DNA of 37,103 nt from contig JBLMWU010000323.1 of assembly GCA_050257395.1 (NCBI GenBank), positions 1 through 37,103 on the forward strand, in the 5' to 3' direction. The position numbers were made by a program, and so were the translations under genes. This DNA is from JAIRTY01 sp050257395 (lineage in GTDB: Bacteria > Actinomycetota > Actinomycetes > Streptosporangiales > Streptosporangiaceae). The notes under the pieces were generated by a model, which was given only the letters and a program-made list of their open reading frames with translations, was not told where the DNA came from and searched no databases. Positions 21,756 to 30,411 of this stretch are shown here, piece by piece. Numbering within the stretch: position 1 is the first letter of the stretch; each line of letters opens with the position of its first letter.

Positions 21756-22469
21756 ATGGCGGACATCAGGGCGAGCACGATCCTGCCGGCCCGGCGGGAG
21801 CCGGTCACCCTGCGCACGGCCGACGGGCTGAGCCTGGTCGGCGAGCTGGCGCAGCCTGCCACCCGCGATCCGGTGGCGACCCTGGTCTGCCTGCATCCGC
21901 TGCCCACCCACGGCGGGATGATGGACAGCCACCTGTTCCGCAAGGCGTCCTACCGGCTGCCGGCCCTCGCCGATCTGGCGGTGCTGCGTTTCAACACCCG
22001 CGGCACCTCCTCCGATCACGGGCGCAGCGAGGGGGAGTTCGGCGGGGGGGAGGCCGAGCGGCACGACGTGGCGGCCGCGATCGGCTGGTGCGTGGCCGCC
22101 GGGCTGCCCCGGCTGTGGCTGGTGGGCTGGTCGTTCGGCACCGAGCTGGCGCTGAAGTGGGGCGGCCACCCGGCGGTGGAGGGCGCGATCCTGCTGTCGC
22201 CGGCCCTGCACCGGGCGGGCGACGCGGACCTGGACGCCTGGGCCGCCTCGGGCAAGCCGCTGCTGGTCCTGGTGCCCGGGCTGGACGACTACCTGCGGCC
22301 GGAGGAGGCCAGGGCGCGGTTCGCCCGGGTGCCGCAGGCGGAGCTGGTGGCCGTGGAGCGGGCGAAACATCTCTGGGTGGGCGAAACTTACGTCCGTATC
22401 GTCCTCGACGCGATCACCCGCCGGGTCAACCCGGCCGCGTGGCCGCTGCCCGCCGAATGGAAGGACTGA
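21756..22469 (+). CDS. Alpha/beta hydrolase
   Basis: A 237-aa serine hydrolase of the alpha/beta fold. The nucleophile elbow is GWSFGTE with S126; the acid is probably D177 or D178 (VPGLDDYLRPEEA) and the base H205 (RAKHLWVGE). An HPLPTHGG loop near 47-54 supplies the oxyanion region. The ATG at 21756 has GAGGGAG at 21748-21754. The next gene starts 2 nt after the stop, with its Shine-Dalgarno inside this gene. The substrate cannot be predicted. Confidence 0.85.
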   Translation: MADIRASTILPARREPVTLRTADGLSLVGELAQPATRDPVATLVCLHPLPTHGGMMDSHLFRKASYRLPALADLAVLRFNTRGTSSDHGRSEGEFGGGEAERHDVAAAIGWCVAAGLPRLWLVGWSFGTELALKWGGHPAVEGAILLSPALHRAGDADLDAWAASGKPLLVLVPGLDDYLRPEEARARFARVPQAELVAVERAKHLWVGETYVRIVLDAITRRVNPAAWPLPAEWKD

Positions 22470-22471
22470 CC

Positions 22472-23233
22472 GTGGGCCCTTTTGACCTGACCGGCAAGAA
22501 GGCGTTCGTCACCGGGGCATCGCGCGGCATCGGGCGGGCGATCGCGGTGACCCTGGCGCAGGCCGGGGCGGACGTGGCGCTGGTGGCACGCAGCGAGGAG
22601 GGGCTGGCCGCGACGGCCGCCGGGGTGACCGGGGCCGGGCGGGAGGCGCACGTCATCCCGGCCGACGTGACCAGCCAGCATGAGGTCGCGGACGCGGTCG
22701 CCACCGCCCTGCAGCGGCTCGGGCACGTGGACATCGTGGTGAACAACGCGGGCGGCTCCAACTTCACCGTGCCGTTCCTCAGCCTGCGGCTGCCGGGCTG
22801 GGACAAGCTCATGCGGCTGAACCTGGACTCGGCCATGTACGTGTGCCACGCCATCGGCGGGCACCTGGTCGAGCGCGGGCAGGGCTCGGTCATCAACGTG
22901 GCGTCAGTGGCCGGCCTGGTCGGCTCGCCGTTCCTGTCCCCCTACGGGGCGGCCAAGGCGGGCCTGATCTCGCTCACCAGGTCGCTGGCGGTGGAGTGGG
23001 CGGCGCACGGCGTCCGGGTCAACGCGCTGTGCCCCGGCTGGACCGCGACCGACCTCAACCGCAACCTGTGGGACGACGAAACCGGCGGGCAGGCCACCGT
23101 CGCGTCGGTGCCCATGCAGCGCTGGGCCCGGGTGGAGGAGATGACCGGGCCCGCGCTGTTCCTGGCGAGCGACGCCTCGTCCTACATGACCGGCCAGGCG
23201 CTGGTGATCGACGGCGGCCAGACGGCCCACTAG
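22472..23233 (+). CDS. Short-chain dehydrogenase/reductase (SDR)
   Basis: Classical SDR, 253 aa, NAD(P)-dependent. The cofactor motif TGASRGIG is at 14-21 and NNAG at 91-94. The catalytic tetrad is N117, S145, Y158 and K162 (SPYGAAK). The C-terminal LASDASSYMTGQALVIDGG is typical of 3-oxoacyl reductase-like members. GTG 22472 is preferred because GGAAGGA lies 6 nt upstream, although ATG 22457 is in frame. Coupled to the alpha/beta hydrolase. The substrate is not determined. Confidence 0.9.
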   Translation: MGPFDLTGKKAFVTGASRGIGRAIAVTLAQAGADVALVARSEEGLAATAAGVTGAGREAHVIPADVTSQHEVADAVATALQRLGHVDIVVNNAGGSNFTVPFLSLRLPGWDKLMRLNLDSAMYVCHAIGGHLVERGQGSVINVASVAGLVGSPFLSPYGAAKAGLISLTRSLAVEWAAHGVRVNALCPGWTATDLNRNLWDDETGGQATVASVPMQRWARVEEMTGPALFLASDASSYMTGQALVIDGGQTAH

Positions 23234-23252
23234 GCCGTGTCCTGCTGAACGG

Positions 23253-23288
23253 CGAAGGGGGCCGGCGCGTTCGCGTCGGCCCCCTTCG
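23253..23288. terminator. Strong bidirectional terminator between SDR and the filament-protein gene
   Basis: A perfect 12-bp stem (CGAAGGGGGCCG at 23253-23264, CGGCCCCCTTCG at 23277-23288) with a 12-nt loop, between two convergent stop codons (23233 and 23306). Confidence 0.75.
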
Positions 23289-23305
23289 TGCGTGCCTGAC
23301 AGCCC

Positions 23306-24652
23306 TTACTCGGTCCACCAGTCTTCGTCGTTGTTCTTGGCCGCGGACGCCGGGACCGGCTGCTTCGGGGCAGCTGCCTGGGCCTGGGGAGGCGCGGGCG
23401 GCTCCTCGCGCGGCGGGGCGGACGGCGCCGGGCCGCCCACGGCCTTGGGCGCGGGCGTGCTGACGGCCGGGCGGCCGCCGCTCGCGCCGGGCTTGAGCAC
23501 GTCGGACAGGCCGGGCATCTGCGTGCCGAGCAGCTGGCTGATCTGAGCCAGGTGGGTGGAGATGCTCTCCTTCTGCCTGGACAGGTCGTCGACCTCGCGC
23601 TGGGCCTGGGCCCGGTGCCGCTCGATCTCGTTCTTGGTGTCGGCCAGCAGCTGCTCGGCCTGGGACTTGGCCTGGGCGACGATCTGGTCGGCGTTCTTCT
23701 TGGCGTTGCTGACCAGCTGCTTGGAGTGCTGGTCGGCCTCGCGGCGGGTCTGCTCGGCCTGAGCGCTGGCCTTGGCGGCCCGCTGCTCGGCGGTGGACGC
23801 CCGCTGCTCGGCCTCGCTGACCAGCTTCTGGGTGGCGGCCTGCGCCGCGGACAGCCGCTCGGCCTCCTGCCGCTCGGACTCCTCGCGGCGGGAGGCGAGC
23901 TGGATCTCGAACTCGGCCTCGGCCTGGGCCCGCTGCGCCTCGCTCTCCTCCAGGATGCGCTGCGCCTGGCTGCGCATCTCGTCCGCCTGCCGCTTGGAGG
24001 TGGTGAGGATCTCGTCGCGCTCGCGCTTGGCGGACGCCTTGAGCTGGGCGACTTCCCGCTCGGTAGTGGTCCGCAGCTTGGCGATGTCCCGCTCGACCGC
24101 CGCCCGCTTCTCCGCCACCTCGTGGTCGGCGACCGCGCGGAGCTTGGCCACCTCGCGCTCGGTGGTCGAGGTGAGCTCGTCGGCCTCCCGCCGGGCGCTG
24201 GTGCGGATCGCGTCCGCCTCGCGCTCGGCGGAGCTGCGCCAGTCGTCGGTCTCCCGCTTGGCGTTGGCCCGCAGCTCGGCTGCCTCGTTCTCAGCCGCGG
24301 CGCGCACCTCGGCCGCGTCCACCTTGGCGGCGGCGTTCAGCTCGTTCGCGGCCGAGCGCGCCTCCTGCACGATCTCGGTGGCCTGCTCCTCGGCGAGCCG
24401 CAGGAGCTGCTCGATCCGGGACCCGAGACCGGAGTAGGTCGGCCGCTCCTGCTCCCGGAGCTGGCGGTGAGCCTCGGCGAGCTCCCGCTGCAGGGCCTGG
24501 GCCTGGTCGCGGTACTGGCGTGAGTCGTCTTCGAGCTTCTTGATGGCCACGTCGACGGCGTGCTGGTCGTACCCGCGCATGACCTTGGGGAACTCGCGGG
24601 GCGGGGGCTCCTCGAAGAACGTGCTGAGCTGGGCGTCAATTTCAGGCTGCAT
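23306..24652 (-). CDS. FilP/Scy-like cytoskeletal coiled-coil protein with DivIVA-type N-terminus
   Basis: A 448-aa, mostly coiled-coil protein. The N-terminus has a DivIVA-like segment (FPKVMRGYDQHAVDVAIKKL, residues 21-40). At least eleven uninterrupted 11-residue repeats run from 112 to 232, for example EVAKLRAVADH, EVAEKRAAVER and DIAKLRTTTER, with two more likely units from 90. A further Ala/Gln/Glu-rich coiled coil extends to about 375, then a Pro/Ala-rich tail ends DEDWWTE. Such proteins form intermediate-filament-like structures for polar growth in Streptomyces (FilP, Scy) and were once called cellulose-binding proteins. AGGA 9 nt before the ATG. The 267-nt gap upstream, 24653-24919, must hold its promoter; I find no other feature in it. 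Confidence 0.82.
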   Translation of the reverse strand: MQPEIDAQLSTFFEEPPPREFPKVMRGYDQHAVDVAIKKLEDDSRQYRDQAQALQRELAEAHRQLREQERPTYSGLGSRIEQLLRLAEEQATEIVQEARSAANELNAAAKVDAAEVRAAAENEAAELRANAKRETDDWRSSAEREADAIRTSARREADELTSTTEREVAKLRAVADHEVAEKRAAVERDIAKLRTTTEREVAQLKASAKRERDEILTTSKRQADEMRSQAQRILEESEAQRAQAEAEFEIQLASRREESERQEAERLSAAQAATQKLVSEAEQRASTAEQRAAKASAQAEQTRREADQHSKQLVSNAKKNADQIVAQAKSQAEQLLADTKNEIERHRAQAQREVDDLSRQKESISTHLAQISQLLGTQMPGLSDVLKPGASGGRPAVSTPAPKAVGGPAPSAPPREEPPAPPQAQAAAPKQPVPASAAKNNDEDWWTE

Positions 24653-24919
24653 ATGGCTTAATCCTGGCTAGACGGGGGGGACATGCGGGGGGCAGGCAAG
24701 TGCCTCGCGTCCACGCCCCCGGCCGGTCGCCTGTCCCGGCGACCCCACTCCCCGGCGGCGCGGGCGCTCGCGAGCCGCTCACCCAGTGCTGGCAGCGTAC
24801 TATCTCCGTTCCGGTGATGACGGTGGCTTCGTCCTAACCGGCGCCGGCCGATTCGCGGTTTGGCCTGACATAAGTGGCATAGCACTCAGGTCGCCATCCG
24901 GGCGGATGGCGGCGGCCGG

Positions 24920-25339
24920 TCAGGGGGCCGCCTGGACCAGCTCGGTGAGCACGCCGCCGACGTCCGCCGGGTGCAGGAAGGCGATCGAGGCACCCATGGA
25001 GCCGTGCCGTGGCCGCTCGTCCAGCAGCCGCACCCCGGTGCCGCCGACGGCCGCCAGCGCCGCGGTGATGTCCGCCACCCCGTAGCCGATGTGGTGGATG
25101 CCCTCGCCCCGCCGCTCCAGGAACCGCCCCACCGGCGTGTCCGGCCGCAGCGGCTCCAGCAGCTGGACGTAGGAGGAGCCCACCGGGGCGTCGGCGACGT
25201 GGAGCATGGCCTCCCGGACCCCCTGCTCCTCGTTCACCTCCCGGCTGACCACGGTGAGCCCGAAGGCGGACTCGTAGAAGGCGATCGTGGTGGCCAGGTC
25301 GCGGCAGGCGATCCCGACGTGGTCGATTCGCGTGAGCAC
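24920..25339 (-). CDS. mce: Methylmalonyl-CoA epimerase
   Basis: Interconverts 2R- and 2S-methylmalonyl-CoA in the propionate pathway. The 139-aa VOC-fold protein begins MLTRIDHVGIACRDL with metal ligand H7. It has EGIHHIGYGVADI in the middle (second ligand histidine), SSYVQLLEPL, and HGSMGASIAFLHPADVGGVLTEL (shown in part) at the end. GTG 25339 is fixed by GGAGGGAGG just upstream and by the family N-terminus, although the frame stays open much further. Divergent from the thiolase gene across 132 nt. Confidence 0.9.
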   Translation of the reverse strand: MLTRIDHVGIACRDLATTIAFYESAFGLTVVSREVNEEQGVREAMLHVADAPVGSSYVQLLEPLRPDTPVGRFLERRGEGIHHIGYGVADITAALAAVGGTGVRLLDERPRHGSMGASIAFLHPADVGGVLTELVQAAP

Positions 25340-25471
25340 GGCTGCCTCCCTCCGGATGTTCCGGTGCGCCTGGGTATCGTGGCAGACAGCCGGCGCCAGC
25401 GAGTGACTGGGGCGGGTGCTCAGGCGGGACGGACGGCGGCGCCCGCGGGTGCGGCCAGCGGAGGCGGGAAC

Positions 25472-26653
25472 ATGCGCGACGTCGTGATCACCGGTGGGGC
25501 CCGGACGGCCATCGGGCGGCTGCTGGGCTCGCTGAAGGATTTCAGCGCCGCCGAGCTGGGCGGGGTCGTGATCAGGTCCGCGCTGGAGCGCTCCGGCCTC
25601 GGTCCCGGCGACCCGCAGTACGTGATCATGGGGCAGGTGCTGCAGGCCGGCGCGGGCCAGATCCCGGCCCGCCAGGCCGCGGTGGCCGCCGGCATCCCGA
25701 TGACCGTGCCGGCCATCACCATCAACAAGGTCTGCCTGTCCGGCCTGGACGCCATCGCGCTGGCCGCCCAGCTGATCCGGGCCGGTGAGTTCGACATCGT
25801 GGTGGCGGGCGGCATGGAGTCCATGACCGGCGCGCCGTACCTGCTGCCCGGGGCCAGGGCCGGCTTCAAGTACGGCGCGATCGAGCTGCTGGACGCCACC
25901 GCCCACGATGGGCTGACCGACCCGTTCGACCACCTGCCCATGGGCGAGCTGACCGACGAGGTCAACGCCAGGCTCGGCATCACCCGGGCGGAGCAGGACG
26001 AGTACGCGGCCATGTCGCATCAGCGGGCCGCCGCCGCCATCAAGAACGGCCTGCTCACCGACGAGATCGTCAGCGTCTCGGTGCCGCAGCGGCGCGGCGA
26101 GCCGGTGCATTTCGACACCGACGAGGGGGTCCGGCCGGACACCACCGCCGAAGGGCTGGGCCGGCTGCGGCCCGCGTTCGGCGCGAACGGGACGATCACC
26201 GCCGGTTCGGCGTCGCAGATCTCCGACGGCGCCTGCGCGGTGGTGGTGATGTCCGCCGAGGCCGCGGCCGAGCGGGGCGCGCCGGTGCTGGCCGAGGTCG
26301 GCGCGCACGGCAACGTGGCTGGCCCGGACAACTCGCTGCAGTCCCAGCCCTCCCGGGCGATCGGGCACGCGCTCGGCAAGGCCGGGCTCGCCGCCGGCGA
26401 CCTGGACCTGATCGAGATCAACGAGGCGTTCGCCGCGGTCGTCGTGCAGTCCATGCGCGACCTCGGCGCCGGGCCCGACCGGGTCAACGTCAACGGCGGG
26501 GCGATCGCGGTCGGGCACCCGATCGGCATGTCCGGCGCCCGGCTGGTCCTGCATCTGGCCCACGAGCTGCGCCGCCGCGGCGGCGGGCTCGGCGCCGCGG
26601 CCCTGTGCGGCGGCGGCGGCCAGGGCAGCGCCCTCCTGCTGCGCGTCCCATGA
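25472..26653 (+). CDS. Acetyl-CoA C-acetyltransferase (thiolase)
   Basis: Condenses two acetyl-CoA to acetoacetyl-CoA or acts in the reverse direction. The 393 aa have the acyl-enzyme cysteine C88 in INKVCLSGLDA, the GMESMTGAPYLL segment, NEAFAAVVV, the activating H349 in GHPIGMSG, and the second cysteine C379 in ALCGGGGQGSA. ATG 25472 has GGAGG at 25460-25464. The stop overlaps the meaB start as ATGA, so the two are coupled. Confidence 0.93.
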   Translation: MRDVVITGGARTAIGRLLGSLKDFSAAELGGVVIRSALERSGLGPGDPQYVIMGQVLQAGAGQIPARQAAVAAGIPMTVPAITINKVCLSGLDAIALAAQLIRAGEFDIVVAGGMESMTGAPYLLPGARAGFKYGAIELLDATAHDGLTDPFDHLPMGELTDEVNARLGITRAEQDEYAAMSHQRAAAAIKNGLLTDEIVSVSVPQRRGEPVHFDTDEGVRPDTTAEGLGRLRPAFGANGTITAGSASQISDGACAVVVMSAEAAAERGAPVLAEVGAHGNVAGPDNSLQSQPSRAIGHALGKAGLAAGDLDLIEINEAFAAVVVQSMRDLGAGPDRVNVNGGAIAVGHPIGMSGARLVLHLAHELRRRGGGLGAAALCGGGGQGSALLLRVP

Positions 26654-27630
26654 GCGAAGCAGTGGAAGCAGACCCGGGCCGGGAGCTGAACAGCAAAATC
26701 GAGCGGGCGCGGGCCGGGGACGCGCGGGCGGTGGCCCGGCTGATCTCGCTGGTGGAGAACGGCGCCGCGGAACTGCGCCCGATCATGAAGGCGCTGGCCC
26801 CGCTGACCGGCAACGCCCGGGTGATCGGCCTGACCGGCGCGCCCGGGGTGGGCAAGTCCACGGTGACCGGCGCGCTGATCGGCGCCTACCGGGAGCAGGG
26901 GCGGCGGGTGGGCGTGCTCGCCATCGACCCGTCCTCCCCGTTCACCGGCGGCGCCCTGCTCGGGGACCGGATCCGGATGCAGGACCACGCCACCGACCGG
27001 GGCGTCTTCATCCGCTCCATGGGCAGCCGCGGCCACCTCGGCGGCCTGTCCGCGGCCACGCCGCAGGCGCTGCGGGTGCTGGACGCCGCGGGCTGCGACG
27101 TCGTGCTGGTGGAGACCGTCGGGGTCGGCCAGGCCGAGGTGGAGATCGCCTCGCTCGCGGACACCACGCTGGTCGCGGTCGCGCCGGGCATGGGCGACGC
27201 GATCCAGGCCGCCAAGGCCGGCATCCTGGAGGCCGCCGACGTCTTCGTGGTCAACAAGGCGGACAAGCCGGGCGTCCAGGAGACGGTCCGCGACCTGCGC
27301 ACCATGCTCGCCATGGCCGAACGGCCCGCGGGCTCCTGGAAGCCGCCCATCGTCAGCACCACCGCCACCGCCAAGGAGGGCATCGACGAACTGGTGGAGC
27401 GGATCGGCGCGCACGGGGACTGGCTGGCGGCCAGCGGCGAGCGGGACCGCCGGCGCCGCAAGCGGGCCGGTGAGGAGATCGCCGCCCTCGCCCTGGCCGA
27501 GCTGCGGCTGCGGATGGGCGGGCTGCCCGGGGATTCGCTGCTGGACGGGCTGGCGGGCCGGGTGGCGGCGGGCGAGATCGACCCGTACGCGGCCGCCGAC
27601 GAGCTGGTGGCCGCGGCCTCGGCGGGCTGA
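26650..27630 (+). CDS. meaB: MeaB/ArgK-type GTPase, acyl-CoA mutase chaperone
   Basis: P-loop GTPase that protects and reloads B12-dependent acyl-CoA mutases. The 326 aa contain G1 GAPGVGKST at 63-71, the switch region ETVGVGQAE, and NKAD at 202-205. The family segments AIDPSSPFTGGALLGDRIRM and FIRSMGSRGHLGGLS (each within 20 residues) are intact. The ATG overlaps the thiolase stop by 4 nt. Often annotated as an arginine/ornithine transport kinase, which the mutase context does not support. Its client may be the mutase at the right end of the window or another not seen here. Confidence 0.93.
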   Translation: MSEAVEADPGRELNSKIERARAGDARAVARLISLVENGAAELRPIMKALAPLTGNARVIGLTGAPGVGKSTVTGALIGAYREQGRRVGVLAIDPSSPFTGGALLGDRIRMQDHATDRGVFIRSMGSRGHLGGLSAATPQALRVLDAAGCDVVLVETVGVGQAEVEIASLADTTLVAVAPGMGDAIQAAKAGILEAADVFVVNKADKPGVQETVRDLRTMLAMAERPAGSWKPPIVSTTATAKEGIDELVERIGAHGDWLAASGERDRRRRKRAGEEIAALALAELRLRMGGLPGDSLLDGLAGRVAAGEIDPYAAADELVAAASAG

Positions 27631-27669
27631 CACCCACCGGGGCCGCGGCCGGTCAGCGCGCGGCGCGGG

Positions 27670-28473
27670 TCAGACGGCGGCCGCCGGCACCGGGCGGCGC
27701 CGGTACAGGGACTTCGCCCACAGGTAGGCGCCCACCGTGATGCCAGCGCCCCAGCCGACGGCGATCACGGCGTTGTTCCCGATCGGCGTGCCGAGCAGCA
27801 GCCCGCGGAGGGTTTCGTTCACCGGTGTGAACGGCTGGTACTCGGCGAACCAGCGCAGCCCGGTGGGCATCGACCCGGTGGGCACGAAGCCGCTGCCCAG
27901 GAACGGCAGCAGCATCAGGAACATGGGCAGGTTGCTGGCGCTCTCCGGGTTCTTGCTGACCAGGCCGATCGCCACCGCCAGCCAGGTCAGCGCGACGCTG
28001 GTCAGCACCAGCAGGCCGGCGGCGGCGAGCCAGGGCAGCGGGCCCGCGTCCGGGCGGAAGCCGATCGCCACCGCCACCCCGGTCACCGCCGCGATGCTCA
28101 GCACCGCCTGGATGAGGCTGCCGAGCACATGGCCGGTCAGCACCGAGGGCCGCCAGATCGCCATGGTGCGGAACCGGGCGATGACGCCCTGCGCCATGTC
28201 CATCGCGACCGAGATCGCCGTGCCCTGCGCCACGGAGGCGACCGTCAGCATGATGATGCCGGGAGCCACGTAGTTGACGTAGGCGGCGCGGCCGGACAGG
28301 CCGCCGCCGAGGCCGTTGCCCAGGGTGCCGCCGAACACGTAGACGAACAGCAGCAGCAAGATGACGGGCAGGCCCACCAGGAGCAGGGTCATGGACGGAT
28401 AGCGCTGCATGTGCCGGAGCTGGCGGCGCAGCATGGTCAGCGAGTCGCTGACCGCGTAGGCGGCGGTGCTCAT
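27670..28473 (-). CDS. ABC-2 type transporter permease (DrrB-like)
   Basis: Membrane subunit of an exporter, 267 aa with about six hydrophobic segments (for example SMTLLLVGLPVILLLLFVYV and APGIIMLTVASVAQGTAISV) and a Gly-rich stretch near 48-60. The conserved SGFVPTGSMP and QPFTPVNETLRGLL occur in DrrB-type permeases. The ATG overlaps the ATPase stop as ATGA (28470-28473). Last gene of the RHH-DUF4097-ATPase-permease operon. Substrate unknown. Confidence 0.88.
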   Translation of the reverse strand: MSTAAYAVSDSLTMLRRQLRHMQRYPSMTLLLVGLPVILLLLFVYVFGGTLGNGLGGGLSGRAAYVNYVAPGIIMLTVASVAQGTAISVAMDMAQGVIARFRTMAIWRPSVLTGHVLGSLIQAVLSIAAVTGVAVAIGFRPDAGPLPWLAAAGLLVLTSVALTWLAVAIGLVSKNPESASNLPMFLMLLPFLGSGFVPTGSMPTGLRWFAEYQPFTPVNETLRGLLLGTPIGNNAVIAVGWGAGITVGAYLWAKSLYRRRPVPAAAV

Positions 28474-29435
28474 CGGGCGTTCTCCTCAGGTGCGCTCGGG
28501 TGGCCGGTGAAGGCGAAGAAGACGTCGTCCAGGTCGGGGCTGTGCACGGACAGGCGGCCGGTCCCGATGGCCGCGCCGTCGAGGGTGCCGAGCAGGTCGC
28601 GCACGGCCCGGACATCGCCGTCGCCGGGCACCCGCAGGGTCAGCGTGTCCTCGTCGCGGGACGCGGTGCGCAGCAGCCGGGCGGCCGCCGCGAACTCGGC
28701 CGGGGTGGCGAACTGCAGCTGGATGTGACCGCCGGGGATGCGCCGCTTGAGCTCCGCGGGGCTGCCCTCGGCGACGATCCGCCCCTGGTCCAGCACAGCG
28801 ATCTGGCTGGCGAGCTGGTCGGCCTCGTCCAGGTACTGGGTGGTGAGGAAGATGGTGATGCCGTCCGCGGCGAGCCCGCGGATGATCTGCCACACGGTGC
28901 GGCGGGCGCGCGGGTCCAGCCCGGTGGTCGGCTCGTCCAGGAAGATCAGCTGCGGGTCGCCGACCAGGGTCATCGCCAGGTCGAGCCGCCGCACCATGCC
29001 ACCGGAGTAGGTGCCGGCCTGCTTCCCCGCCGCGTCCGCCAGGCCGAACCGCTCCAGCAGCGCGGCGGCGCGCCGCCGGCCTTCCCGGCGCCCCAGGTGC
29101 TGCAGGTCCGCCATGAGCAGCAGGTTCTCCTCGCCGGTGAGCAGGCCGTCCACCGCCGAGAACTGCCCGGTGACCCCGATGGCGGCGCGCACCGCGTCCG
29201 GGTCGCCGGCCAGCCGGAACCCGGCCACCCGGATCTCCCCGCTGTCGGCGGGGATCAGCGTGGACAGGATGCGGACGATGGTGGTCTTGCCCGCCCCGTT
29301 CGGGCCGAGCAGGGAGAAGATCGTGCCTTCGGGGACGGTGAGGTCGATGCCGTCGAGCACCGTCGTGCCGCCGAACGACTTGCGCAGCCCGGTGGCGGTC
29401 ACCGCCGGCCGGGTGGCGGTCGTGGTCGCTGTCAT
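28470..29435 (-). CDS. ABC transporter ATP-binding protein (DrrA-like)
   Basis: Cytosolic ATPase of the exporter, 321 aa. Walker A GPNGAGKTT is at 44-52, signature SGGM at 144-147 (TYSGGMVRRLD), Walker B LIFLDEPTTGLD with D167 and E168, and the H-loop region TTQYLDEADQLA. The C-terminal extension of about 90 residues is typical of daunorubicin-resistance-type ATPases. ATG 29435 is preceded by GAAAGGAG, 7 nt away. All catalytic motifs are intact, unlike the ABC-like protein at 32037-32726. Confidence 0.92.
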   Translation of the reverse strand: MTATTTATRPAVTATGLRKSFGGTTVLDGIDLTVPEGTIFSLLGPNGAGKTTIVRILSTLIPADSGEIRVAGFRLAGDPDAVRAAIGVTGQFSAVDGLLTGEENLLLMADLQHLGRREGRRRAAALLERFGLADAAGKQAGTYSGGMVRRLDLAMTLVGDPQLIFLDEPTTGLDPRARRTVWQIIRGLAADGITIFLTTQYLDEADQLASQIAVLDQGRIVAEGSPAELKRRIPGGHIQLQFATPAEFAAAARLLRTASRDEDTLTLRVPGDGDVRAVRDLLGTLDGAAIGTGRLSVHSPDLDDVFFAFTGHPSAPEENAR

Positions 29436-29470
29436 TGCCCGCTCCTTTCACGGGTGCCTGGGGGTGGAGG

Positions 29471-30316
29471 TCAGGCCCGGCGGATGTAGATGTCGCCGTA
29501 GCTGGTGGAGGCGTGGATCTCGGCGGTCTGGTCGGCGGGCCCGGGGCCCTCCGTGGCGGCCAGGTCGTTGTGCACCCGGCCGAACTTCGTGGACACGTCC
29601 AGCAGGGCGGCGGTGCCGGGCCGGATGCCGACCTCGATGCTGCCCATGGAGGTCCTGAGCGAGGAGGAGCCGCGGGCGACCTCGCCGACCCGCAGGTCGC
29701 CGTTGGCGCTGCTGGCGGTGACGCCGCCGCTGGCGTGGCCGACGGTGATGGTCCCGTTGGACGAGCTGACCCGCAGGTCGCCGGTGACCTCGCCGATCCA
29801 GGTGTCGCCGTTGGAGTTCTTCACCGTGGCCGGGCCGTCGATGGCGCCCAGCCGGACCCGGCCGGACCCGGTGGTGACGTCGGCCAGGCCGGCCACCCGG
29901 TCGACCACGATGGTGCCGCTGCCGGTGTGCAGGTCGAGCGGGCCGGTGCCGGCGGCCTCGATGTCGCCCAGGCCGGTCTTGACCCGGCAGTCGCCGAGCC
30001 GCCCGGCGCAGTGGAACGCGCCCAGCCCGGCCTCGCCGCGCAGGGCGGAGCCCGCGGGCAGCTCGACGGTCACGTCGACCGACCCGGGGCGGCCGAACAT
30101 GCCCAGGCCGCGCTGCCTGGGCGCCTTCACCAGCAGCTGGCCGGCCGCGCAGGTGACCCGGGTCTGCTCGGCGGCCTGGATGTCCAGGTCGCGGGAGGCG
30201 TCGCTGGGCCGCACGTCCACCACCGTGTCGGTGCGGTCGCTGGCGATGATGCGGATGTCACCGAGCTGCAGGTCGATCACGGCGGTGATCGGCTCGGGGG
30301 TGTCGAAGCTGGGCAT
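29471..30316 (-). CDS. DUF4097-family beta-strand repeat protein
   Basis: A 281-aa protein built of short repeats with TGSGTIVV, TGSGRVRLG, NSNGDTWIG, SSNGTITVG and SANGDLRVG, a periodic G-[DNT]-[IVL] pattern that predicts a right-handed beta-helix-like solenoid (DUF4097). No signal peptide or membrane helix is visible, so a cytosolic location is likely. ATG 30316 (MPSFDTPEPITAVIDL) has GGAGGG 6 nt upstream and is preferred over in-frame starts up to 30409. It follows the RHH regulator gene by 95 nt and precedes the ATPase by 35 nt. Function unknown; similar proteins recur beside ABC-2 transporters. Confidence 0.82.
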   Translation of the reverse strand: MPSFDTPEPITAVIDLQLGDIRIIASDRTDTVVDVRPSDASRDLDIQAAEQTRVTCAAGQLLVKAPRQRGLGMFGRPGSVDVTVELPAGSALRGEAGLGAFHCAGRLGDCRVKTGLGDIEAAGTGPLDLHTGSGTIVVDRVAGLADVTTGSGRVRLGAIDGPATVKNSNGDTWIGEVTGDLRVSSSNGTITVGHASGGVTASSANGDLRVGEVARGSSSLRTSMGSIEVGIRPGTAALLDVSTKFGRVHNDLAATEGPGPADQTAEIHASTSYGDIYIRRA

Positions 30317-30411
30317 GGCGGTCCCTCCGGGCGGGGTGGGCTGGGGCTCGTGCGGCTGCTGGTCCGGCAGCCGCGGCAGGGGGGCGGCGAAGGCGGGGGC
30401 GGGCGGCACGG

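Noticed and set aside
24971..25471. 167-codon in-frame extension of the thiolase upstream
   Set aside because: It runs antisense through mce; the family N-terminus and a strong ribosome site fix the start at 25472.
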